From NCBI GenBank assembly GCA_002299865.1, contig DBNV01000014.1, positions 7,122 through 14,049 on the forward strand: a stretch of DNA of 6,928 nucleotides, given 5' to 3'. The notes under the pieces are model-generated. The model was not told the origin of the DNA. It did not search any database and was given only the letters and a program-made list of their open reading frames with translations. Shown here in pieces: positions 1-6,289 of the stretch (position 1 is the first letter of the stretch; every line of letters begins with the position of its first letter). The stretch is from Desulfonatronaceae bacterium UBA663. Its GTDB lineage: Bacteria > Desulfobacterota > Desulfovibrionia > Desulfovibrionales > Desulfonatronaceae. Both the position numbers and the translations under genes were made by a program.

Positions 1-205
1 CTTGCAAGGGCGCCTTGGCGAGAGACGTTTGTGGTTCGTGAATCAGACGAATGCGAGGTGTTCCCATGAGGTTGCCCCATGCGATTTCCTTGCCCACAAT
101 GTTCCCAAAAATTGACCACAGGAGCATGACCTGATTGTGTAGCACTTAAGGAATTTGTCGGTGAAATTTGATCAATCCTTTGTCCATGGATTGGAGAATC
201 ACGGT

Positions 206-847
206 ATGAGCGGGTTTATCCGAAACAAGGTGGAGGTTCGCAATCCGGACGCGACCATAGTCCTCTCGCATGGCGCTCCCAGGAAGCAGGCCCGATTTGA
301 TCCTCGGGAGGCGAATATCTTCCTGGTGGGACTGCGAGGCAGCGGCAAGACCACCCTGGGCCGGCTGCTGGCCGAACGGCTGCTAGCCGAACGGCTGGAA
401 GTCGCCTTTGTGGATACCGATGACATGATTGTTCAGCGGGCTGGGACAAGCATCGCCGAGATCGTCGCGGACCAGGGCTGGGATGCGTTCCGGAGCATGG
501 AGAAAGAAGCCCTGCGGGATGTCTGCTCCCGCAGGGGACAAGTCGTGGCCACGGGCGGCGGGATGGTGATCGACCCGGACAACCGAGCATTACTGGGAAC
601 ATCCGGCGTGGTCTTTTATCTCATGGCGGACATCACCACTCTGGCGCAACGACTAGCCCGAAATCCCATGGCCGACCAACGACCGGCCCTGTCCGACCTC
701 GCCCCAACTCAAGAGTTGGCGCAGTGCCTTCGTCAGCGCGGCCCGCTGTACATCTGCGTTGCCAACCATGTTTTGCGTGCTGAAAAAGCCCCCGCGATTC
801 TGGTAGAGGAAGCCATCGAGAAACTGGACGCCACAGCCTCGGGATGA
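206..847 (+). CDS. aroK: Shikimate kinase, with N-terminal extension
   Basis: Phosphorylates shikimate with ATP at the 3-position, in the cytoplasm, as the fifth step of the chorismate pathway. Numbered from ATG 206 (213 aa), the sequence shows a P-loop GLRGSGKT (42-49), the shikimate-binding DTDD (70-73), FR with the conserved Arg (96), the glycine triplet in ATGGGM (117-119), the lid Arg in QRPAL (159) and a late R-x-P-L-Y (Arg 178). This is the full shikimate kinase motif order. Family members are usually about 170-175 aa; here roughly 35 residues precede the first strand NIFLVGLRG. The start is uncertain. ATG 206 has GGAG at 193-196, GTG 161 has AAGGA at 148-152 (8-nt gap), and the frame opens at TTG 155, where AAGGA is too close. 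An in-frame duplication gives LAERL twice (55-64) after the P-loop. aroK and aroL cannot be told apart. No clear terminator follows before glnA. Confidence 0.93.
   Translation: MSGFIRNKVEVRNPDATIVLSHGAPRKQARFDPREANIFLVGLRGSGKTTLGRLLAERLLAERLEVAFVDTDDMIVQRAGTSIAEIVADQGWDAFRSMEKEALRDVCSRRGQVVATGGGMVIDPDNRALLGTSGVVFYLMADITTLAQRLARNPMADQRPALSDLAPTQELAQCLRQRGPLYICVANHVLRAEKAPAILVEEAIEKLDATASG
368..397 (+). repeat. 15-bp tandem duplication inside the shikimate kinase gene
   Basis: Copy one is CTGGCCGAACGGCTG (368-382) and copy two is CTAGCCGAACGGCTG (383-397), differing at one base. They encode LAERL twice, directly after the P-loop helix start. Related kinases typically have a single LLAERL before the DTD strand, so this looks like a 5-residue in-frame insertion that lengthens the helix by more than one turn. 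Confidence 0.9.
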
Positions 848-851
848 TGAC

Positions 852-890
852 TTTTTTGTTAATTCTTTGGCATAAAACTACATTTTTTGT
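852..890 (+). repeat. Two phased TTTTTTGT repeats upstream of glnA
   Basis: TTTTTTGT occurs at 852-859 and again at 883-890, 31 bp apart, close to three helical turns. Each is followed within 3-5 bases by TTCTTT. They lie 66-104 bp upstream of the sigma-54 promoter core, in an AT-rich spacer. Curved DNA or an activator region is possible, but the base composition alone could produce this. No recognisable NtrC site of the TGCAC-N5-GTGCA type was seen. Confidence 0.35.
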
Positions 891-955
891 CAGTATTCTT
901 TTGTTGTATTTTTGCCGATATGCTTTACAGTCTTGAATAATTGAGAATTTTTGCG

Positions 956-971
956 TGGCCTTAAAATTGCA
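956..971 (+). promoter_or_regulatory. Sigma-54 (RpoN) promoter of glnA
   Basis: TGGCCTTAAAATTGCA matches the consensus TGGCAC-N5-TTGCA in the TGGC and TTGCA blocks, with the required 12-bp offset between GG (957-958) and GC (969-970). The predicted start of transcription is near 982, giving a leader of about 28 nt that contains the glnA ribosome site. Sigma-54 control of glnA under nitrogen limitation is well known in proteobacteria and fits this placement. Confidence 0.85.
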
Positions 972-997
972 AATCTTAGGCGAAATGAATTCAACCC

Positions 998-1003
998 TGG
1001 AGG
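998..1003 (+). promoter_or_regulatory. Ribosome binding site of glnA
   Basis: TGGAGG lies six bases before ATG 1010 and fixes that codon as the start. It also falls inside the short leader predicted from the sigma-54 promoter. Confidence 0.85.
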
Positions 1004-1009
1004 TTTGGC

Positions 1010-2356
1010 ATGGTCGAGACGACTGTTTTCAATTGCAGAAACGCCGATGACGTGATGAAGGCGGTTCGCGAACACAAGGTCAGTTTTGTCCAATTTTGGT
1101 TTGTGGATGTGATCGGAACACTGAAAAGTTTTCAGATTGCCGTCAGCGAACTGGAAGGGGCCTTTGAGGAGGGCATGGGTTTTGATGGCTCCTCCATCTT
1201 AGGTTTCGCACGAATCCACGAGAGCGACATGGTCGCCATTCCGGATCCGACGACGTTTCAACTGGTCCCGTGGCGCCCCATGGATCGGTCCGTGGCTCGG
1301 ATGTTCTGCGACATTAAGAATCCGGACGGCACGCCGTACGTCGCGGACAGCCGCTTTGTCCTTAAAAGAATCCTGAACAAGGCCGCAGAGAAAGGCTATA
1401 CCTTTTATGTCGGACCGGAGTTGGAATTCTTTCTTTTCGAGTCCTCGACGCGTCCGACCATTCTGGATCATGGCGGCTACTTTGACGCTCCGCCCCTGGA
1501 TTTGGGCAACGATATCCGCCGGGACATTATTTTCGCCCTGAACCGCATGGGCATCACGGTGGAGTACAGCCATCACGAGGTTGCTCCTAGCCAGCATGAA
1601 ATCGACCTGCGCTACGCCGAGGCCCTGGCCATGGCTGATATCGCCGTGACCTACAAGGTGGTGTGCAAGGAAATCGCCCGCAAGCACGGCTGCTACGTGT
1701 CCTTCATGCCCAAGCCCATTTTCGGAATCAACGGCAGCGGGATGCATGTTCATCAATCTTTGTTCAAAAACGGAAGAAACGTTTTTTACGACGCAGCGGA
1801 CAATTATTATCTCAGCGCGGAGTGCAAAAGTTATATCGCCGGCTTATTGAAGCATGCGCCGGAGTTTTGCGCCGTGACCAACCAGTGGGTGAACTCCTAC
1901 AAGCGTCTGGTACCCGGCTATGAAGCGCCCGTCTATATCGCTTGGGCTAGGAGAAATCGCTCCGCCCTGGTCCGGATCCCTCTATACAAACCAGGGAAAG
2001 AGGCCGCCACCCGCGTGGAACTGCGTTCTCCGGATCCGGCCTGCAATCCGTATCTGGCCTTCGCGGTCATGCTTGCTGCGGGACTGAAGGGCATTGAGGA
2101 GGGCTATCAACTGCCCGCGCCGGTGGAAGAGGATATCTACGAAATGAGCGCCAAGGAACGGGCCGAGTATAAGATCGACTCCCTTCCCGGCAGCTTGGGA
2201 GAGGCCGTGGCCGTTATGAAACAAAGCTCGCTGCTCAGGGAGGCGCTGGGGGAGCATATTTATACCAAGTTCATTGAGAATAAAATGAAGGAGTGGGACG
2301 ATTACCGCATCCAGGTCACGGAATACGAACTCAACAAATATTTGCCTTTGTTGTAG
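1010..2356 (+). CDS. glnA: Glutamine synthetase type I, alpha subtype
   Basis: Makes glutamine from glutamate, ammonia and ATP; a cytoplasmic dodecamer in this family. The 448-aa protein shows the N-terminal beta-grasp with FDGSSI (58-63), then the catalytic domain: metal-binding GPELEFF, APSQHEID, the ATP signature KPIFGINGSGMH, NSYKRLVPGYEAP and the glutamate-contacting RVELRSPDPACNPY. Length and C-terminus (ALGEHIYTKFI, then KEWDDYR) resemble the Bacillus-type alpha enzymes. The roughly 25-residue insertion of the beta subtype is absent. Arg68 in GFARIHESD aligns with the arginine (Arg62 in B. subtilis) that mediates glutamine feedback inhibition. A Tyr occurs in EEDIYEM, but the surrounding residues do not match the beta-type adenylylation site, so control by adenylylation is unlikely. 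Transcription probably depends on the sigma-54 site at 956-971 and ends at the hairpin at 2397-2441. Confidence 0.98.
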   Translation: MVETTVFNCRNADDVMKAVREHKVSFVQFWFVDVIGTLKSFQIAVSELEGAFEEGMGFDGSSILGFARIHESDMVAIPDPTTFQLVPWRPMDRSVARMFCDIKNPDGTPYVADSRFVLKRILNKAAEKGYTFYVGPELEFFLFESSTRPTILDHGGYFDAPPLDLGNDIRRDIIFALNRMGITVEYSHHEVAPSQHEIDLRYAEALAMADIAVTYKVVCKEIARKHGCYVSFMPKPIFGINGSGMHVHQSLFKNGRNVFYDAADNYYLSAECKSYIAGLLKHAPEFCAVTNQWVNSYKRLVPGYEAPVYIAWARRNRSALVRIPLYKPGKEAATRVELRSPDPACNPYLAFAVMLAAGLKGIEEGYQLPAPVEEDIYEMSAKERAEYKIDSLPGSLGEAVAVMKQSSLLREALGEHIYTKFIENKMKEWDDYRIQVTEYELNKYLPLL

Positions 2357-2865
2357 CAAAAGCCCGGCGCACGACACGGCATTTTAGACGAAGTAGCGTA
2401 AAACTCCCCGTTTCTTGAGAAACGGGGAGTTTTACGTTTTTGGCATAGCAACGAAGTTTTTACCTTGTTCGCTCCCACCAGCCGCCAACGACAGGAAATG
2501 CCTGGTTCCCAGCCGCAGAAGAGCATCCGGATCACCCCGTTCTGACGCTTGAAACCCGTGGAGGAGTCATCCAGGCGGGCTCTGCTCGTGCCGGAAAACA
2601 GGCAGCCCGGGCAGTCCTCGGCACCTTCCAACTCCATCCATTCAAGGATGACGAAACGCAGGTTCAAGGCTGCTCCGTCCAGCAAGGCCCGAACATCGAG
2701 GCATTGATCATAGCGCTGATGCTGGATTTGCGCCCAATGGAAACGGTCTTGCTCCAGCTGCGGTCGGGGCCATTCCTTTTTGCCGCATCCCGATGCGCCG
2801 GCAACAAGGCACAAAACGACGACCATACTGATGATCAAGGGCCAGACAGTGCGCAATGTTTTCAC
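2302..2865 (-). CDS. Small predicted lipoprotein, possibly with an altered C-terminus
   Basis: Not assigned to a named family. The frame is open upstream to 2964, but GTG 2865 is the best start: GGAGGA (2871-2876 on the plus strand as TCCTCC) sits five bases before it, and the product then begins with a textbook signal, MKTLRTVWPLIISMVVVLC, ending at AGASGC with lipid-accepting Cys27. The mature part continues GKKEWPRP and has a CPGC pair (85-88), other cysteines near 55, 117, 125 and 141, and a C-terminal stretch GISCRWRLVGANK that could be the end of a small beta-sandwich (inference). The 187-aa frame continues through the glnA terminator and 55 bases into the glnA 3' end. The last 45 or so residues therefore probably do not reflect an ancestral protein, and a frameshift or lost stop near 2460 is possible. 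Convergent with glnA and divergent from lptD. Confidence 0.68.
   Translation of the reverse strand: MKTLRTVWPLIISMVVVLCLVAGASGCGKKEWPRPQLEQDRFHWAQIQHQRYDQCLDVRALLDGAALNLRFVILEWMELEGAEDCPGCLFSGTSRARLDDSSTGFKRQNGVIRMLFCGWEPGISCRWRLVGANKVKTSLLCQKRKTPRFSRNGEFYATSSKMPCRAPGFCYNKGKYLLSSYSVTWMR
2397..2441 (+). terminator. Strong Rho-independent terminator after glnA
   Basis: A perfect 18-bp stem (2397-2414 with 2419-2436) encloses the loop TTGA and is followed by TTTTT (2437-2441). It starts 40 bases after the glnA stop. The minus strand has the same stem but no T-run beyond the stem itself, so it should work mainly for the plus strand. It would still form in any minus-strand transcript of the convergent lipoprotein gene. 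Confidence 0.93.
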
Positions 2866-2881
2866 CGTACTCCTCCAATAC

Positions 2882-2898
2882 CGTTTTGACATAAAACG
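2882..2898. promoter_or_regulatory. Small inverted repeat upstream of the lipoprotein gene
   Basis: CGTTTT-GACAT-AAAACG is a perfect 6-bp dyad with a 5-bp centre, only 17 bp from the lipoprotein start codon. It has the size of an operator half-site pair but matches no regulator site I know. A second dyad, GCGTG-CGAT-CACGC (2905-2918), lies next to it. Confidence 0.25.
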
Positions 2899-3081
2899 AT
2901 TTCCGCGTGCGATCACGCTTTGCGTTATGCGCGGCCGGGTGCGTTCATGCTGGTTGCCGGTCATGCCTAATCCAAGTCCCGCACGGAAACAAGTTGTTTC
3001 TTTACTCTAGGTTGAAAACAGTTTAGAAGTCGGCAGCTTTTTATAGGCCATACTTCCTGCCTCCCAAGGAATATCCCGCCG

Positions 3082-5538
3082 ATGATGCACTATTTTGTGC
3101 GGTTACGACATGCCCTTGTAGAAAATGGCGCTTTGATTGATCATTCACGGCGTTTTTTTGGCTTGGTTTTCTGCCTGACGGCTCTTTTCGCCTTTCATCT
3201 TCCGTCAGCATCGGGACAATCCTTGCTGGAGCAAAACTTTTCCCTCCACGGCGGGGCAGTGCCGTGGACCCTTGAGGCGGACTGGGTCGAAAGCCTGCAC
3301 CGTGAACAAGTGTTCGAGGCCCACGGCAATGTGATCATTCGGCAGGGGGAAAACATGATCAAGGCGGACAAGGCCACTTACTTTCGCGACACGGGCTTTG
3401 CGCATCTGAGCGGCAACGTGCGTATCAAGTGGGACGGCGACGTCATGACCGGGGACACGGCGGACTTCGATCTGCGCAACAACACAGGCTGGATCACGGA
3501 TGGCGAGATATTCTTGGCCAAGGATCATTTTTATATCCGAGGCGATCTCTTGGAGAAAAAGTGTGCCAATACCTATGCGTTCGAGGACGCACAGATCACC
3601 ACCTGTGACGGCCCGATCCCGGCTTGGTCCATAAAAAGCAGCACAGGCGAAATCACCACCGGCGGCTACGCCCGGATGTGGCACCCCCGCTTTCAAGTCA
3701 AGGGTACGCCGGTGCTGTACTTCCCGTATGTGATTTTTCCCGTGAAGACCGAACGGCAAAGCGGATTTCTGATCCCCGAGCCCTCTTACAGCAGTCGTCT
3801 GGGCATCGGCCTGAACATTCCCTATTACTGGGTCATTAACGAGGAGCAGGACGTCACGTTGTACGCCAATATGATGTCCAAACGCGGTGTGATGACCGGA
3901 CTTGAGTACCGCCACTTCACCAATTTGGACTCCAAAGGCGTATGGCAGGCCGACTGGTTGTACGACAGGAAAACGGCCCCCACCGAGGCGGATGAAAGCC
4001 CTCAGTTCCGCAGCGATAAGTTGACCAGGTCCAATGCCCATCGCTACTGGATTCGCGGCAAGTACGACGGTTTTTTAGGAGACCCCCGCTGGCGCATCAA
4101 GCTCGACCTGGATTTGGTTTCCGACCAGAATTATTTGCGGGAGTTCAAACATGGATCCACCGGGTATGAGCGCACCCATGACCAAATGCTTGCAGACTTC
4201 GGCCGCGGCATAAACAGGGCTGACTCCATTGTTCGGAGCAACGCGGTTGAACTCAGTCGGAGCTGGATCTTGCTCGGATTCCGGGGCAGCCTGCAGTATG
4301 ATCAGAATTTGGCGCACTGGACGGATAACAGGCCCGGCAAGGACAATCAGACGTTGCAGCGTTTACCGGAATTGAATCTGGATCTGTACAGAACCAGGCT
4401 CGGTCCTACGCCCTTTGTGGTGGAATCGCGCAACCAGGCGGTTTATTTCTGGCGTGAAAAGGGCGCCACCGGTTCCCGGATCGAATTTTTGCCTAAGGTC
4501 AGTCTGCCCTGGAGTACAGGGGTTGGCGCCATCACCCCCAGCGTGGCCTGGCGACAAACCTTTTACGCCATCGACAAGCACGACGGGTCTTGGCCAGGGG
4601 TAGACGAGCCCAAGGACTTTTTTGCACGGGGCATCCCCGAGTACCGGGTGGAAGCCTTCAGTTCCCTGTTCAGGGTCTTTGATCTCAGTGTGCAGGAGGA
4701 CGTCTCCCCGACCATTGAAAACGTTGGCCACAGCCGCTGGTCCAAGATCAAGCATACGTTTCAATCCGAGTTGACGTACAGCTATATTCCAGAGCGGGAC
4801 CAAAGCGGCAGCCCTCAATTTGTCGAAGACAAGATCGGCAAGCGTAACCGCTTGTCCTACACCTTGCGCAACACCTTCAACCGTCGCCTGGATACTGTGG
4901 TGCAGCGTCGATCCGAGCGTCCGACGGATGAAGAGGGTGGATCTGAAAATGGTGAGAAGAGCAGTCTTTTCGGCCTGCTAACGCAGAGTATTTGGACGCG
5001 CAAGGAATATCGGGATTTCTTGATGATCCGGTTCGATCAATTCTACGACTTTGACGAGGCTGAGCGCGACACGGATTTGGAACGCTATCCGCGACAGCCG
5101 TTTTCCGATATTCGGATGGATGTGACCTTCAACCCCGGCAAGCATGTCTCCTTGGAAAACAGCACGTGGTTCTCCCCCTACCTGCGCAGGGTCACCCAGC
5201 ACGAGCACATGCTTCGGCTCAGCTACAGCGGTCTGGGGGCGGCTTATTTCGGCTTTGATTTCCGCGCTGAAGTGGACGACGTCTGGCGCAGGAACCAGAG
5301 CAAACGCGAGATCCTGCAACTTGGCGGCCTGTTGCATTTGCCCGGAGGGTGGTCCGTGCGCGGAGATTATAAAACCGACCTTGAAACCACTGAAGATTTA
5401 GAGAGAGTTTTTGGTCTCAGCTATACGCATCAGTGCTATTTTGTGGAATTCCTTTTCTCTCAGACCCCGGATGAAGATCGTTACGAAGTCCGCCTCTCCC
5501 TCAAAGGATTGGGAGACTTGGCAGGCCTGCGCTTTTAA
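3082..5538 (+). CDS. lptD: LPS-assembly outer-membrane protein LptD
   Basis: Outer-membrane beta-barrel that, plugged by LptE, inserts lipopolysaccharide into the outer leaflet. The 818-aa protein, close to the usual 750-900, has a signal peptide (hydrophobic core about 25-40, cleavage near SASG-Q46). A periplasmic OstA/LptA-like jellyroll follows, about 62-160, with the repeating patterns AHGNVIIRQGENMIKADKA and LSGNVRIKWDGDVMTGDTA. The barrel begins near the family motif YFPYVIFPVKTERQSGFLIP (213-232) and runs to a C-terminal Phe. Mature cysteines are only Cys161, Cys175 (in the conserved TTC) and Cys785. The E. coli protein has four, including an adjacent pair near the C-terminus. ATG 3082 has AAGGA at 3066-3070; ATG 3085 is an equal alternative. 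The N-terminus before the hydrophobic core is rather long (about 24 residues), so a later start is possible. Followed 22 nt later by lptE, which suggests one operon. No strong promoter was recognised upstream. Confidence 0.97.
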   Translation: MMHYFVRLRHALVENGALIDHSRRFFGLVFCLTALFAFHLPSASGQSLLEQNFSLHGGAVPWTLEADWVESLHREQVFEAHGNVIIRQGENMIKADKATYFRDTGFAHLSGNVRIKWDGDVMTGDTADFDLRNNTGWITDGEIFLAKDHFYIRGDLLEKKCANTYAFEDAQITTCDGPIPAWSIKSSTGEITTGGYARMWHPRFQVKGTPVLYFPYVIFPVKTERQSGFLIPEPSYSSRLGIGLNIPYYWVINEEQDVTLYANMMSKRGVMTGLEYRHFTNLDSKGVWQADWLYDRKTAPTEADESPQFRSDKLTRSNAHRYWIRGKYDGFLGDPRWRIKLDLDLVSDQNYLREFKHGSTGYERTHDQMLADFGRGINRADSIVRSNAVELSRSWILLGFRGSLQYDQNLAHWTDNRPGKDNQTLQRLPELNLDLYRTRLGPTPFVVESRNQAVYFWREKGATGSRIEFLPKVSLPWSTGVGAITPSVAWRQTFYAIDKHDGSWPGVDEPKDFFARGIPEYRVEAFSSLFRVFDLSVQEDVSPTIENVGHSRWSKIKHTFQSELTYSYIPERDQSGSPQFVEDKIGKRNRLSYTLRNTFNRRLDTVVQRRSERPTDEEGGSENGEKSSLFGLLTQSIWTRKEYRDFLMIRFDQFYDFDEAERDTDLERYPRQPFSDIRMDVTFNPGKHVSLENSTWFSPYLRRVTQHEHMLRLSYSGLGAAYFGFDFRAEVDDVWRRNQSKREILQLGGLLHLPGGWSVRGDYKTDLETTEDLERVFGLSYTHQCYFVEFLFSQTPDEDRYEVRLSLKGLGDLAGLRF

Positions 5539-5560
5539 AAATTTAATGAAGGATCATCGC

Positions 5561-6058
5561 ATGCAGCGTCTTTCCCAGATTGCCGTCTTGTTCGTTTTGT
5601 TGTCGGTCATTGGTTGCGGCTACCACTTCAGCGCTAGCGCGCCAATTATTTTACCTCACGGCGCGACGAATATCCATATCCGGGAAGTCAACAATCCAAC
5701 CCTGGAGGGCTGGATTGATTCCTACCTGCGCTCGAGGTTTCAGGATGAATTCACCAGAAGGGCGAAAATCAACTGGGTCAGCCCGGATGAAGCCCAGGCC
5801 TATGTAGTTTTGACTATTCTCAGTTATTCTGTGGACGCCGATCTTGTCGGCGCCCGGGGTCAGGCCTTGACCGGGCGGGTTCATGTGGTTCTGGAGGCTA
5901 AGCTTCGCAGTCAAATGGACGACTCTTTGCTGTGGTCTTCAGGTCATGTAAGCGGCACCGAGACTTTCGAAGCTGGAACCAGCGAGATCGTCGCCGGAGA
6001 ACGAGCAGTGGAGGAAGCCATCCGTAAGATTGCGGACGGTTTGGGTGCTGATTATTGA
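5561..6058 (+). CDS. lptE: LPS-assembly lipoprotein LptE
   Basis: Outer-membrane lipoprotein that sits inside the LptD barrel and helps its folding and LPS transfer. The 165-aa product starts MQRLSQIAVLFVLLSVIGC, a short lipoprotein signal with lipobox VIGC and lipidated Cys19, followed by GYHF, the usual start of mature LptE. The remainder, with alternating beta segments such as AYVVLTILSYSVDAD and RVHVVLEAKLRS and a C-terminal helix AVEEAIRKIADGL, fits the LptE alpha/beta fold. Although the frame is open upstream to 5411 inside lptD, ATG 5561 is preferred: AAGGA (5549-5553) lies seven bases before it and the signal peptide starts there. An in-frame ATG at 5546 is less likely. It lies directly after lptD, matching their obligate complex. 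Confidence 0.93.
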   Translation: MQRLSQIAVLFVLLSVIGCGYHFSASAPIILPHGATNIHIREVNNPTLEGWIDSYLRSRFQDEFTRRAKINWVSPDEAQAYVVLTILSYSVDADLVGARGQALTGRVHVVLEAKLRSQMDDSLLWSSGHVSGTETFEAGTSEIVAGERAVEEAIRKIADGLGADY

Positions 6059-6069
6059 TCTTATGCCTG

Positions 6070-6225
6070 ACGTCGAGAATCCGTCCTAGCATTTTCGACG
6101 TTTCGGCCCACGGAAAAGCGTAGCGCTGTCCGCTTTACCGTTGGTCTCCAAGGGCCTCCAGGTGATCTCACAATCGTCGAGGTGACATCCTGTCACCTGC
6201 ATACGCAAAGTCTTACGACGTTGCG
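6070..6225. repeat. Cluster of four inverted repeats between lptE and lptA
   Basis: Four hairpin-forming dyads lie in 156 bases. (a) 6070-6080 with 6091-6101: 11 bp including one G-U, 10-nt loop. (b) 6110-6120 with 6131-6141: 11 bp with one A-A mismatch, 10-nt loop. (c) 6180-6187 with 6191-6198: perfect 8 bp, loop TCC. (d) 6204-6212 with 6217-6225: 9 bp with one mismatch, loop TTAC. The first two have the same size (32 nt) and lie 8 nt apart. None is followed by a solid T-run on either strand, so these are not plain intrinsic terminators. They could protect the 3' ends of the convergent lptDE and lptA messages, form a structured RNA, or be REP-like elements. Confidence 0.6.
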
Positions 6226-6243
6226 CAGATCCGTAATCGTAGA

Positions 6244-6259
6244 TGGCGTGTTTTTTGCC
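6244..6259 (+). promoter_or_regulatory. Second sigma-54-like motif, antisense to lptA
   Basis: TGGCGTGTTTTTTGCC contains TGGC and TTGC with exactly the sigma-54 spacing (GG 6245-6246, GC 6257-6258). Transcription would start near 6270 and run into lptA in antisense. No plus-strand gene follows within the window, so it may be a chance match or a relic. The six-T run inside it (6251-6256) could alternatively be the tail of a weak plus-strand terminator with a poor stem at about 6223-6248. Confidence 0.3.
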
Positions 6260-6289
6260 GGAACAAGTCAGGCCGTCGAGAAAATTCGC

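Noticed and set aside
1..154. Possible C-terminal end of an upstream gene on the plus strand (frame open from base 1 to the stop at 67-69), and a TTGACC box at 112-117.
   Set aside because: Only 22 codons are visible and they match nothing recognisable. The TTGACC box has no acceptable -10 partner at 17 bp.
1199..1756. Long open frame on the minus strand inside glnA, 185 codons.
   Set aside because: It lies wholly within the conserved glutamine synthetase gene and has no family resemblance; it is a mirror of a GC-rich gene.
2135..2150. Tyr in EEDIYEM of GlnA considered as an adenylylation site.
   Set aside because: Alpha-type enzymes that are not adenylylated also carry a Tyr here, and the beta-type insertion and site context are missing.
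2397..2436. Perfect inverted repeat considered as a repeat element or mobile-element end.
   Set aside because: Its position just after glnA, tetraloop and following T-run are fully explained as an intrinsic terminator.
2780..3010. Short plus-strand frames across 2704-3010.
   Set aside because: They are antisense to the lipoprotein signal region or its upstream spacer and lack ribosome sites and recognisable content.
3205..4041. Long open frame on the minus strand inside lptD, 278 codons.
   Set aside because: lptD is clearly the coding frame here. The antisense product shows no domain, signal or plausible start context.
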